A stretch of DNA of 64,000 nt from Actinomadura sp. NBRC 104425 (GCF_030269545.1 NZ_BSTN01000001.1:62001-126000), one strand, 5' to 3'; shown: positions 18,528 through 26,975, counted from the first letter of the stretch. Notes: generated by a model not told the origin, from the letters alone. Numbers and translations are program-made.

Positions 18528-19049
18528 ATGACACTGGTGCGGCGCACGGCCGTCGCGCTCGGCGCGGCGGGGCTCGCGCTGGGCGCGCCGACGGCCCCGG
18601 CCCTCGCCGACGCGAAGGTGCGCGACATCCGGGTCCAGGGCCCGACGTACGTCTACAAGGATCCCCGCTACGCCAGGGTGAAGAACTGGGTGCAGGTGTC
18701 CTACGGCAGGCGCTCGACCACGGTGCGGTTCCTGGCGACCGGGCTGCCGAGGAAGGCCGTCGGCAAGACGCTCGGCGTCCACGTCCACAAGAACAAGTGC
18801 GGCCGCAAGCCCTCCGCGGCGGGTCCGCACTACCAGCGTGCGGGGGCCAGGCGCGGCACCCCGCTGCGCAACAAGGAGATCTGGCTGGACATCAAGGTGC
18901 GGCGCGATCGCACGGCGCGCTCCGTCGCCAAGGTGCCGTGGCGCGTCGGCAAGGGCCAGGCCGGATCGGTCGTGATCCACGCCAAGGCGACCGACCAGAA
19001 GACCGGCGACGCGGGCGACCGGCTCGCCTGCACCACCGTCCCGTTCTGA
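18528..19049 (+). CDS. Secreted SodC-like protein with copper ligands only
   Basis: 173 aa with a signal peptide ending near ALADA. The rest fits the Cu/Zn superoxide dismutase fold: HVH at 85-87, AGPHY with H101, VIHAK with H151, and GDRLAC with R165 and C168. These match the four Cu ligands, the active-site arginine and the disulfide (C91-C168). The Zn-site histidines are not found: the usual HxGD loop reads NKEIWLD, keeping only a possible Asp (D121). This recalls the copper-only SODs. It may be a real enzyme or a copper-binding relative. ATG at 18528 follows AGGGAG. Isolated gene. Confidence 0.68.
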   Translation: MTLVRRTAVALGAAGLALGAPTAPALADAKVRDIRVQGPTYVYKDPRYARVKNWVQVSYGRRSTTVRFLATGLPRKAVGKTLGVHVHKNKCGRKPSAAGPHYQRAGARRGTPLRNKEIWLDIKVRRDRTARSVAKVPWRVGKGQAGSVVIHAKATDQKTGDAGDRLACTTVPF

Positions 19050-19098
19050 CCGGATCTTTGATCGGATCCGCCGCGGACGGCGGCCGGGCCCGTCGCGG

Positions 19099-20067
19099 CT
19101 AGGCGCTCTTGCGGCTGCGCGACGACGGCTTGGCCGCCGTCTTCTTGTCCGCCGCCTTGCCCTGCGCGCCCTTGCCCGACGCGCCCTTGGCGGACGCGCT
19201 CTCGCCGGACGCGGCCTTGGCCGTCCGGCCGCCGGACGTGCCCTTGCCGGACGCCGCCTTCTTCTCCGCCCCGGCGGCCGCCTTCTTCTCCCCCCGGCTC
19301 TTCTTGGCCGCCTCGACGCTGGCGCGCAGCGCGCTGAGCAGGTCGGCGGCGGGCTCCTCCGCGGCGGCCTCCTCCGGCCGCGCCACCTCCCGGCCCTCCA
19401 CCTTGGCCTCGATGACCGCCTCCAGCGCCTCACGGTAGGCGTCCTTGTACTCGGCCGGGTCGAAGGCGCCCTCCATGGTCTCGATGAGGGACGCGGCCAT
19501 CGCCATCTCCTGCTTGCGGACCTCGATGTCCTCGTCCAGGAACGGGAAGTCGGGGGTGCGGATCTCGTCCGGCCACAGCATGGTCTCCATGACGAACACC
19601 CCGTCGCGCACGCGCAGCGTCGCCAGCGACTCGCGCTGGCGCAGCGCCACCTTCACCAGCGCCACCCGGCCCGACTGCTCCAGCGCGTCGCGCAGCAGCA
19701 CGTACGGCTTGGTGCCCTGGGCGTCCGGCTCCAGGTAGTACGACTTGGCGAAGTAGATGGGGTCCACCTCCTCCTCCGCCACGAACTGGAGCACGTCGAT
19801 GCGGCGGCTGGTGGACAGCGGCAGGTCGGCGAAGTCCTCGTCGGTCAGCACGACCATCTCGCCGCTGGGCAGCTCGTACCCCTTGGCGATGTCGGCGTAG
19901 GGGACCTCTTCGCCGTCGACGGTGCACACGCGGCGGTACCGGATGCGCCCGCCGTCGGTGCGGTGCACCTGGTGGAAGGAGACGTCCCGCTGCTCGGTCG
20001 CCGAGTACACCTTGACCGGGATCGTCACCAGACCGAACGAGATGGCGCCCTTCCAGATACTGCGCAT
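19099..20067 (-). CDS. ku: Ku protein (non-homologous end joining)
   Basis: 322 aa; the Ku core starts MRSIWKGAISFGLVTIPVKVYSAT and contains RYRRVC, the bridge region and MAASLIETMEGAFDPAEYKDAYREAL. It is followed by a long Lys/Ala/Gly/Ser tail (about residues 235-322), as in the extended C-termini of actinobacterial Ku that add DNA binding. Ku homodimers encircle DNA ends and recruit the ligase. It diverges from the ligase and polymerase genes, separated by 150 nt. The last residues SSRSRKSA are strongly basic. Confidence 0.95.
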   Translation of the reverse strand: MRSIWKGAISFGLVTIPVKVYSATEQRDVSFHQVHRTDGGRIRYRRVCTVDGEEVPYADIAKGYELPSGEMVVLTDEDFADLPLSTSRRIDVLQFVAEEEVDPIYFAKSYYLEPDAQGTKPYVLLRDALEQSGRVALVKVALRQRESLATLRVRDGVFVMETMLWPDEIRTPDFPFLDEDIEVRKQEMAMAASLIETMEGAFDPAEYKDAYREALEAVIEAKVEGREVARPEEAAAEEPAADLLSALRASVEAAKKSRGEKKAAAGAEKKAASGKGTSGGRTAKAASGESASAKGASGKGAQGKAADKKTAAKPSSRSRKSA

Positions 20068-20217
20068 GACCGGTCCTTACCCCGAGGTCTGCCCACTAGC
20101 GCCGCAAGGCCCCCGGATTGCGCCGCAGTCCCGCCGCGCCCGCACCCCGGCCGGCGCCCGCCCCGTCCCGGCGCGCTGATCCTTTTCCGGCCGGTCGGCC
20201 CCGGGTAAGACGCGGGT

Positions 20218-21192
20218 ATGACGATGCCGTGGCCGGTCCAGCCGATGATGGCCGAGACCGGGAACCTGCCCGACGACACCGGGCGGTGGGCTCTGGAGAT
20301 CAAATGGGACGGCGTCCGCGTCATCGCCTACGTGTCCGCCGGCGGCGTGCGGGCCACCGGACGGCGCGCCACCGAGCTCATCCGCCGCTACCCCGAGCTG
20401 ACCGGGCTGGCCGACCTGCTGCCGCACCACGACGTGGTGCTGGACGGCGAGGTGGTCGCGTTCGACCGCGGCCGTCCCAGCTTCGCACGGCTGCAGCGGC
20501 GCATGCACGTCAGCCGCCCCGACCCCCGGCTGATCCGCGAGGTGCCGGTCCGGTATGTCATCTTCGACCTGCTGTACGTGGACGGGCAGGTGCTGTTCGA
20601 CCGGCCCTACGCCGAGCGGCGCGCGCTGCTGGCCGAGCTGGACCTGACCACCGCCGGGCCCGTCGAGACGCCGCCCTACCTGCACGGCGGCGACACCGCG
20701 CAGGTCGCCGAGCTGCTGGAGTTCACCCGCGAGCAGCGGCTCGAGGGGCTGATGGCCAAGCGGCTCGACTCCACCTACCGGCCGGGCCGCCGGGTCGACT
20801 TCTGGCGCAAGGTCAAGCACTTCCAGACCCGCGAGGTCGTCGTCTGCGGGTGGAAGCCGGGCCGGGGGCGCCGCGAGGGCGGCCTGGGGTCGCTGCTGCT
20901 CGGCGAGTACGACGCCAAGGGCCGGCTGTGCTTCGTCGGGCACGTCGGCACCGGCTTCACCGACCGGGCCCTGGACGAGCTGTACGAGACGCTGTGGCCG
21001 CTGCGCCGCCCCACCAGCCCGCTCGACGAGCCGATCCCCCGCGAGATCGCACGCGACGCCCAGTGGGTTGAACCGCGGCTGGTCGGGGAGGTGGCCTACA
21101 GCCTGCGCACGCGCGACGGGAGGCTGCGCTTCCCGTCCTGGCGCGGGCTGCGCTACGACAAGGACCCGCAAGAGGTGATCCGTGCCACCTAA
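20218..21192 (+). CDS. ATP-dependent DNA ligase (stand-alone LigD-type ligase domain)
   Basis: 324 aa. Catalytic lysine motif EIKWDGVRV, motif III-like VIFDLLYVDGQVLF, motif IV LEGLMAKRLDSTYRPGRR, motif V WRKVKHFQTREVVVCG, and OB domain through GTGFTDRALDELY. This is the nick-sealing part of LigD as a separate polypeptide; no polymerase or phosphoesterase domain is attached. ATG at 20218. Its stop overlaps the start of the polymerase gene by 11 nt, so the two are translationally linked. Confidence 0.93.
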   Translation: MTMPWPVQPMMAETGNLPDDTGRWALEIKWDGVRVIAYVSAGGVRATGRRATELIRRYPELTGLADLLPHHDVVLDGEVVAFDRGRPSFARLQRRMHVSRPDPRLIREVPVRYVIFDLLYVDGQVLFDRPYAERRALLAELDLTTAGPVETPPYLHGGDTAQVAELLEFTREQRLEGLMAKRLDSTYRPGRRVDFWRKVKHFQTREVVVCGWKPGRGRREGGLGSLLLGEYDAKGRLCFVGHVGTGFTDRALDELYETLWPLRRPTSPLDEPIPREIARDAQWVEPRLVGEVAYSLRTRDGRLRFPSWRGLRYDKDPQEVIRAT

Positions 21193-22081
21193 CAAGCTCG
21201 GCGTGCACGTGGAGGGCCGCGACCTGCGGCTGTCCAACCTGGACAAGAACCTGTACCCCGATTTCACCAAGGGCGAGGTCCTCGACTACTACGCGCGCGT
21301 CGCGCCGGTGCTGCTGCCGCATCTGAAGGACCGCCCCCTCACGCGCATCCGGTACCCCGACGGCGTGGACGGCGAGTCGTTCTACGAGAAGAGCGCCCCG
21401 TCCTACACGCCCGACTGGATCCGCACCGCCACGATCTCCTCGCCGGGCAGCACCCGCGGCCGCGACACCATCGACTACGTGGTGGTCGACGACCTGCCCA
21501 CGCTGGTGTGGTGCGCCAACCTGGCCGCACTCGAACTGCACGTGCCGCAGTGGAGGGTCGGGCCGCGCGGCAGGCGGCGCAGCCCCGACCTGATGGTCTT
21601 CGACCTGGACCCCGGCCCGCCCGCCACCGTCGTCGACGCCTGCCGGGTGGCGTGCCTGCTGCGCGACCTGCTGGCCGCCGACGAACTGGAGTCCTACCCC
21701 AAGACCAGCGGCAAGAAGGGACTGCACCTCTACGTGCCGATCAAGGAGGACGACCGCACGTCCGAGTACGCCAAGCGCGCCGCGCAGACCCTGGCCGCCG
21801 ACCACCCCGACCTGGTGGTGAGCAAGATGGACAAGCGGCTGCGCAAGGGCAAGGTGTTCGTCGACTGGAGCCAGAACAACCCGGCCAAGACCACCGTCGC
21901 CCCGTACTCGCTGCGCGCCGCGCACACGCCGTCGGTGTCGGCCCCGGTCACCTGGGACGAGCTGGAAGACGCCCGCAGCCCCGGCGACCTGACGTTCACG
22001 CCCGAGGAGGTCCTCGAACGCGTCGACAAGCACGGCGACCTGCTCGAACCCCTCCTGGAGCGCCGCCAGCCCCTCCCCTGA
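21182..22081 (+). CDS. LigD-type NHEJ polymerase/primase (stand-alone POL domain)
   Basis: 299 aa archaeo-eukaryotic-primase-type polymerase that fills and extends ends during end joining, preferring ribonucleotides in known homologues. Seen: LSNLDKNLYPDFTKGEVLDYY, LTRIRYPDGVDGESFYEK, metal-binding DLDP in MVFDLDPGPP, KTSGKKGLHLYVPI, and the late acid in KVFVDWSQNN. GTG at 21182 overlaps the ligase stop. With Ku and the ligase it makes a full NHEJ set. The LigD phosphoesterase/nuclease domain is not present. Confidence 0.93.
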   Translation: MPPNKLGVHVEGRDLRLSNLDKNLYPDFTKGEVLDYYARVAPVLLPHLKDRPLTRIRYPDGVDGESFYEKSAPSYTPDWIRTATISSPGSTRGRDTIDYVVVDDLPTLVWCANLAALELHVPQWRVGPRGRRRSPDLMVFDLDPGPPATVVDACRVACLLRDLLAADELESYPKTSGKKGLHLYVPIKEDDRTSEYAKRAAQTLAADHPDLVVSKMDKRLRKGKVFVDWSQNNPAKTTVAPYSLRAAHTPSVSAPVTWDELEDARSPGDLTFTPEEVLERVDKHGDLLEPLLERRQPLP

Positions 22082-22216
22082 GCGCCGCACGCCCCTCCCC
22101 GGGCGCCGGTAACCCCGCCGGTAAGCCGTATGTGTTCGAACCGGCACGCAGGGATACCGGCTTCCGCCACCATGGATGCGATGGGGGACACCGTGACCGG
22201 CGTGGAGGGATGACAC

Positions 22217-23581
22217 GTGGAGCGCAACCATCACTACGACGTCGTGGTGCTGGGCGGGGGCACCGCGGGCGGGCTCGTGGCCACCGAACTCGCCCAGAGC
22301 GGACGCGACGTCGCGCTGGTGGAGAACCACCTGGTCGGCGGCGCGTCTCCGTACTTCGCCTGCGTGCCGTCCAAGTCGCTGCTGCTGTCGGCCCGCCGGG
22401 GCGAGACCTGGGAGCTGGCCGTCGCGCGGCGCGACGAGGTCACCGGCCGCCTCGACGACGACCGCGTCGTGGCGCGCATGGCCGAGGACGGCGTGACCGT
22501 CCTGCGCGGCTGGGGCCGAGTGACGCGTCCGGGCACGATCGAGGTGGACGGTGCCGAGCACGACTACACCGACCTGGTGGTCAGCACCGGCAGCGAACCG
22601 GTCGTCCCGCCCGTGCCGGGCCTGGCCGACGCGCCCGTCTGGACCAGCGACGAGGCGCTGACCGTGCCGGACCTGCCGCGCCGCCTGGTGGTGCTCGGCG
22701 GCGGACCCGTCGGCTGCGAGATGGCGCAGGTGTACGCGGCGTTCGGCTCCCAGGTCACGCTGATCGAACCGGCCGGGCGGCTGCTGACCGCCGAGGCGGC
22801 GTTCACCGGCGAGATCCTGGCCGACGCGCTGCGCCGGATCGGCGTGGACCTGCGGCTGGGGGCCGAGGTCGTCCGGGTCGCGCGCGGCGACGGCGGCGCC
22901 GGGGCGCGGCTGTGGCTGGCCGACGGCGCCGTGCTCGCGGCCGACCGCATCCTGCTGGCGTCCGGGCGGCGGCCCCGGGTCGAGGGGCTCGGCCTGGAGA
23001 ATCTGGGCGTCGCCGTCGCGCCCGGCCGGCCCCTGGCGGTGGACGAGACCTGCGCGGTCGTCCGCGGCGACGGCGACCGGGAGGCGGACGCGCCCGACCT
23101 GCCCGGCGGGCTGTGGGCCGCGGGCGACGTGACGGGCGTGGCGCGCACCACCCACGCCGCCCGCTACCAGGCCCGCGTGGTGGTGTCCAACGTGCTCGGC
23201 AAGCGCCGCGAGGCCGACTACCGGGCGGTGCCCCGCGTCGTCCACACGACCCCGGCCGTCTACGCGGTCGGCCTGTCGCCCGCCCAGGCCGAGGAGCGCG
23301 GCATGGAACTGCTCACCGCCGGGTACGACCTCGCGGCCACCGCCCGCGCGGCGGTCGAGGCCGACGACCGCGGCCGGGTCGAGCTGTACGCCGACCGGTC
23401 GCGCGGTTCGCTGATCGGCGCGGCCGCCGTCGGGCTCTACGCTGAGGAGTGGATGAGCGAGATCGCCCTGGCCATCCGGGCGCAGACGCCCCTGGGACTG
23501 CTCACCGACGTCGTGCACGCCTTCCCGACGTTCGGCGAGGCGCTGGAGGCGCCGCTGCGCGAGCTGGCGGGGCTGCTGTGA
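22217..23581 (+). CDS. Pyridine nucleotide-disulfide oxidoreductase-like flavoprotein with degraded redox site
   Basis: 454 aa with FAD motif VLGGGTAGG (11-19), NAD motif VVLGGGPVGCEMAQVYAAFG, ATG-like motif VVSTGSEPVVPP, GLWAAGDVTG, and a dimerisation domain. In lipoamide dehydrogenase and mercuric reductase the active site is CxxxxC and the partner supplies HxHPTxxE. Here the first Cys is S44, only C49 remains (GGASPYFACVPSK), and the catalytic His is Phe (HAFPTFGE). So it is not a classical disulfide reductase. GTG at 22217, with GGAGGGA 6 nt upstream. Substrate unknown. Confidence 0.85.
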   Translation: MERNHHYDVVVLGGGTAGGLVATELAQSGRDVALVENHLVGGASPYFACVPSKSLLLSARRGETWELAVARRDEVTGRLDDDRVVARMAEDGVTVLRGWGRVTRPGTIEVDGAEHDYTDLVVSTGSEPVVPPVPGLADAPVWTSDEALTVPDLPRRLVVLGGGPVGCEMAQVYAAFGSQVTLIEPAGRLLTAEAAFTGEILADALRRIGVDLRLGAEVVRVARGDGGAGARLWLADGAVLAADRILLASGRRPRVEGLGLENLGVAVAPGRPLAVDETCAVVRGDGDREADAPDLPGGLWAAGDVTGVARTTHAARYQARVVVSNVLGKRREADYRAVPRVVHTTPAVYAVGLSPAQAEERGMELLTAGYDLAATARAAVEADDRGRVELYADRSRGSLIGAAAVGLYAEEWMSEIALAIRAQTPLGLLTDVVHAFPTFGEALEAPLRELAGLL

Positions 23582-23656
23582 CGCCCATGGGGGCGCTCAT
23601 GGGCGCGCCCTGGGGGGACGCCGAACGGGATGGGGATCGATGGGAAGGAGTCGGCC

Positions 23657-23851
23657 ATGACCGAGACCAACGGCCCCGAGCCGGTGCTGCGCGACGAGGA
23701 GCCGGAGGCCGACGCCGCCGAGCAGCGCGCCGCGCTGAACGAGGACGAGGAGCGGCCGCAGTGGCCGCCGCAGGTGCCGCTGGACGCCGACGAGGCCGAT
23801 GCCGCCGAGCAGAGCCTGGAGGTCCGGTACGACGAGGACGAGTACCGCTGA
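23657..23851 (+). CDS. Small acidic hypothetical protein
   Basis: 64 aa and very acidic: Glu/Asp make up over a third of the residues, with two similar ADAAEQ segments (DADEADAAEQ and EADAAEQR) and the end YDEDEYR. Probably unstructured. ATG at 23657 is preceded by GAAGGAG at 23644-23650; an in-frame ATG at 23630 would add nine residues without a good ribosome site. It follows the flavoprotein by 75 nt on the same strand. No function can be given. Confidence 0.6.
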   Translation: MTETNGPEPVLRDEEPEADAAEQRAALNEDEERPQWPPQVPLDADEADAAEQSLEVRYDEDEYR

Positions 23852-23855
23852 GCTT

Positions 23856-23916
23856 GCGCGTACGATCGTGCATCGCGTCGACCGTGACCCCGAGGTTACC
23901 GGCGCGTACGATGATG
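23856..23916 (+). promoter_or_regulatory. Duplicated GCGCGTACGAT element before TetR gene
   Basis: GCGCGTACGAT occurs at 23856-23866 and 23902-23912, 46 nt apart, in the 133-nt gap before the TetR gene. Each ends in TACGAT, which resembles a -10 hexamer, and contains palindromic CGTACG. They may be tandem promoters or autoregulatory operator sites. Confidence 0.4.
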
Positions 23917-23984
23917 GGATCAGCCTTCAGCGACGACCGAGGGGCCGACCGCCCCGCCGTCGCATCGATCGGTGATCGGAGAGT

Positions 23985-24608
23985 GTGGTGACCGCGACCC
24001 CGGACGCCCGCCCACGCGGCACGCGGCTGCCGCGGCTGGCGCGCCGCAGACAGCTGCTCGGCGCGGCCCAGGAGGTGTTCGTCGCCCAGGGCTACCACGC
24101 CGCGGCGATGGACGAGATCGCCGAGCGCGCCGGCGTCAGCAAGCCCGTGCTCTACCAGCACTTCCCCGGCAAGCTGGAGCTGTATCTGGCGCTGCTGGAC
24201 GAGCACGCCGAGGCCCTGGTGCGCACGGTGCGCGACGCGCTGGAGTCCACCACGGACAACAAGCAGCGGGTGCAGGCGGTCATCGCCGCCTTCTACGACT
24301 TCGTGGCCGGGGAGGGCGAGGCGTACCGGCTGGTGTTCGAGTCGGACCTGCGCAACGTGGCGCCGGTGCGGGCGCGCGTGGAGCGCACCAACCAGCAGTG
24401 CGCGGAGATGATCGCCCAGGTGATCGCCGAGGACACCGACGCGCCGCCGGACGAGGCGCATCTGCTCGGCATGAGCCTGGTCGGCATGGCCGAGGTCAGC
24501 GCGCGGTACTGGCTGTCGCAGCACCGGGCCATCCCCAAGGACACCGCCGAGAAGATCATCGCCCGCCTGGCCTGGCGGGGCATCTCCGGCTTCCCCCGCA
24601 CCAGCTGA
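23985..24608 (+). CDS. TetR/AcrR-family regulator
   Basis: 207 aa. HTH: RRQLLGAAQEVFVAQGYHAAAMDEIAERAGVSKPVLYQHFPGKLEL, then an all-helical C-terminal domain (TetR_C family, QVIAEDTDAPPDEAHLL). The gene order TetR-DUF3107-rhlE matches what I recall from mycobacteria. There, the homologue of this position is a TetR regulator (Rv3208). GTG at 23985 or 23988. DUF3107 starts 32 nt after its stop, so the two are likely co-transcribed. Confidence 0.88.
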   Translation: MVTATPDARPRGTRLPRLARRRQLLGAAQEVFVAQGYHAAAMDEIAERAGVSKPVLYQHFPGKLELYLALLDEHAEALVRTVRDALESTTDNKQRVQAVIAAFYDFVAGEGEAYRLVFESDLRNVAPVRARVERTNQQCAEMIAQVIAEDTDAPPDEAHLLGMSLVGMAEVSARYWLSQHRAIPKDTAEKIIARLAWRGISGFPRTS

Positions 24609-24640
24609 CCCACACCCACCTCGTCGAGGGAGCGAAACGC

Positions 24641-24886
24641 GTGCAGGTACGCATCGGTGTCCAGTCCGTCCCGAAGGAGCTCGTGGTCGAGACCGCGCAG
24701 TCGGCCGACGAGGTGCAGCAGGCGCTGGCCGACGCGCTGGCCGCCGCCCGGGCCGACGGAGCCGGGGTGTTCGTGCTGACCGACCAGCGCGGCGGCCGGG
24801 TGGTCGTCCCCGCCGACCGGGTCGGCTACCTGGAGATCGGCGAGGAGGAGAACCGCACCGTCGGGTTCGGCTCGCAGTACACCTGA
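24641..24886 (+). CDS. DUF3107 family protein
   Basis: 81 aa, matching the small actinobacterial DUF3107 family (mycobacterial Rv3208A/TB9.4 type): VRIGVQSVPKELVVETAQSA, a helix rich in Ala, LTDQRGGRVVVPADRVGYLEIG, and the ending TVGFGSQYT. Function unknown. GTG at 24641 follows GAGGGAGC. It forms a pair with the TetR gene and is closed by a strong hairpin 37 nt downstream. Confidence 0.88.
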   Translation: MQVRIGVQSVPKELVVETAQSADEVQQALADALAAARADGAGVFVLTDQRGGRVVVPADRVGYLEIGEEENRTVGFGSQYT

Positions 24887-24922
24887 GAGCGCACCGGGCG
24901 CGCCGTCGACGCGACGGATGCA

Positions 24923-24961
24923 GGCCCCCGGTCGCGAGCGTCCGTCTCGCGGCCGGGGGCC
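24923..24961 (+). terminator. 16-bp hairpin after DUF3107
   Basis: GGCCCCCGGTCGCGAG at 24923-24938 pairs with 24946-24961, one G-T wobble, 7-nt loop. No U-tract. It separates the TetR-DUF3107 unit from the helicase leader. Confidence 0.7.
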
Positions 24962-25400
24962 TTCGGCGTCCCGGCGGAGCCTGCGCACCTGACCTGCAGG
25001 GGCTTCGTCCTTTCCGCCCGGCTCCCGAAAACTGTCCGCTCCCGGCCAATCCGCAGAGGTTTACCCCGGGGCCGCGGCACGTCCGATCTCGGACGATGCC
25101 GACGACCCGGGAATATCACCGAGCGTGCGCGGTGTTGTCTCTGCAGATCGGCTATTGGTGTAGGGAAACCATGGTCGGTACACTGCGTCGCGGAGTGTGA
25201 CCGCACGCAGCCACAGCGAGTGACTGTGCTACCCCTGCAGCGGTCACCGGGGAAATTTTGACTGACGGCTGGTCCCTCCCGCGCGAGCGCGCGGCCACGC
25301 GACCCGACCGGCGGGGCGCCGCCCGGCCGGTGCGTTTGGTGGCTTCTGCAGCTGCGCCGCGCGAGCGAGCGTCGACCCCGCACTTTGGAGGCTGGAAGCC
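24962..25400 (+). promoter_or_regulatory. Long non-coding leader of the DEAD-box helicase gene
   Basis: About 440 nt with no supported gene. It has several AT-richer islands and a possible promoter: TTGTCT at 25135-25140, 18-nt spacer, TGTAGG at 25159-25164. A 9-codon reading frame (ATG 25171 to TGA 25198-25200) lies just after it. If transcription begins near 25170, the helicase mRNA has an untranslated leader of about 230 nt, which would allow post-transcriptional control. No known riboswitch was recognised. Confidence 0.4.
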
Positions 25401-26975
25401 CTGACTACGTTCCACGAACTCGGGGTCGTACCCGAGATAGCCGATGCCCTCGCAGCCGAGGGCATCGTCGACGCGTTTCCCATCCAGGAGCTCGCCCTGC
25501 CGATCGCGCTGGGCGGGCACGACATCATCGGGCAGGCCCGCACCGGCACCGGCAAGACGCTGGCGTTCGGCGTGGCGCTGCTGCAGCGCATCGAGCACGG
25601 CGGCACCCGCCCGCGCGGGCTGGTGCTGACCCCGACCCGCGAGCTGGCCATGCAGGTCACCGACGACCTGCTGGTCGCCGGGGGCAAGCTGGGCTCGCGG
25701 GTGCTGCCGGTGTACGGCGGCCGGGCCTACGAGCCGCAGATCGCCGCGCTGCGCGAGGGCGTCGATGTCGTCGTCGGCACCCCGGGGCGGCTGCTCGACC
25801 TGGTCAAGCAGAGGCACCTGGACCTGTCGCGGATCGACGTGCTGGTGCTGGACGAGGCCGACCGCATGCTCGACCTGGGCTTTCTGCCCGACATCGAGCG
25901 CATCGTCGACCTGCTGCCCCGGGAGCGGCAGACCATGCTGTTCTCGGCCACCATGCCGGGCGAGATCGTCGCCCTGTCGCGCCGCTACCTGCGCCGCCCC
26001 ACCAACGTGCGGGCCGAGGCGCACACCGAGCCGGACGCCGCGCCGCAGGTGGTGCAGCACGTGTGGCAGACCCACCAGCTCGACCGCCCCGAGGTGCTGG
26101 CCCGCGTGCTGCAGGCCGAGGGCCGCGGGCTGACCATGGTGTTCTGCCAGACCAAGCGGACCTGCGACCGGGTCGCCGGCGACCTGTCGCACCGCGGGTT
26201 CGCCGCGGCCGCCGTGCACGGCGACCTCGGCCAGGGCCAGCGGGAGCGGGCGCTGCGCGCGTTCCGCAACGGCAAGATCGACGTGCTGGTGGCCACTGAC
26301 GTGGCGGCCCGCGGGCTCGACGTCGACGACGTCACCCACGTGGTCAACTACGAGTGCCCCGACAGCGCCGACACCTACGTGCACCGCATCGGCCGCACCG
26401 GCCGCGCGGGCCGCACCGGCACGGCCGTCACCCTGGTCGACTGGGCCGACCTGCCGCGCTGGAAGCTGATCAACAGCACGCTCGGCCTGCCGTTCGCCGC
26501 TCCGGAGGAGACCTACTCCACCTCCGACCACCTCTACGAGGCCCTCGGCATCCCCAAGACCGCCACCGGCACGCTGCCCAAGGAGCAGCGCGGCGAGCGC
26601 GCCGGGCTGGCCGCCGAGGAGCTGGAGGACATCGGCGAGACCGGCCGCGCCCGTTCGGCGGTGCGCGACCGGGAGCGGCCGCGCACGCGGCGCCGCAAGC
26701 GCAACCGCGTCCGCACCCGCGCCGGTAAGCCGGTCGGCACGTCGGGCGGGCATGACGGCGCCGCGGCGTCCGGCGAGCGGTCCGCGGCCGAGCAGGCCCA
26801 GTCACAGCAGGCCCGGTCCGAGCAGGCGTCCGAGACCGCCGCCGAGGACGCGGCGCCGGCCGTGACCGCCGAGCAGGGCGCTGAGCGGGGCACAGAGCGG
26901 GCCGGGGGGCGCCGCCGCACCCGCCGCCGTCGCCGCACCCGTGGCGGCAAGCCTGTCACCGCCGACGAGAGCTGA
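25401..26975 (+). CDS. DEAD-box RNA helicase, RhlE type, apparently initiated at CTG
   Basis: 524 aa ATP-dependent RNA helicase. Seen: Q-motif region FPIQELALPIAL, motif I ARTGTGKT (46-53), motif Ia PTREL, DEAD in VLDEADRML, SAT in FSATMPG, motif V ATDVAARGLDVDDV, motif VI HRIGRTGRAGR, then a basic/acidic tail (RTRRRKRNRVRTR and RRRTRRRRRTRGG). The frame is closed by TGA at 25263-25265 and has no ATG, GTG or TTG before motif I. CTG at 25401, with GGAG at 25387-25390, lines up with the usual first residue (LTTFHELGV against MTTF-type starts). A next ATG at 25572 would lose motif I. Confidence 0.88.
   Translation: MTTFHELGVVPEIADALAAEGIVDAFPIQELALPIALGGHDIIGQARTGTGKTLAFGVALLQRIEHGGTRPRGLVLTPTRELAMQVTDDLLVAGGKLGSRVLPVYGGRAYEPQIAALREGVDVVVGTPGRLLDLVKQRHLDLSRIDVLVLDEADRMLDLGFLPDIERIVDLLPRERQTMLFSATMPGEIVALSRRYLRRPTNVRAEAHTEPDAAPQVVQHVWQTHQLDRPEVLARVLQAEGRGLTMVFCQTKRTCDRVAGDLSHRGFAAAAVHGDLGQGQRERALRAFRNGKIDVLVATDVAARGLDVDDVTHVVNYECPDSADTYVHRIGRTGRAGRTGTAVTLVDWADLPRWKLINSTLGLPFAAPEETYSTSDHLYEALGIPKTATGTLPKEQRGERAGLAAEELEDIGETGRARSAVRDRERPRTRRRKRNRVRTRAGKPVGTSGGHDGAAASGERSAAEQAQSQQARSEQASETAAEDAAPAVTAEQGAERGTERAGGRRRTRRRRRTRGGKPVTADES

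Noticed and set aside
19140..19300. Repetitive DNA element in the ku 3' end
   Set aside because: It is the low-complexity Lys/Ala/Gly/Ser tail of Ku, a known feature of the family, not a separate repeat element.
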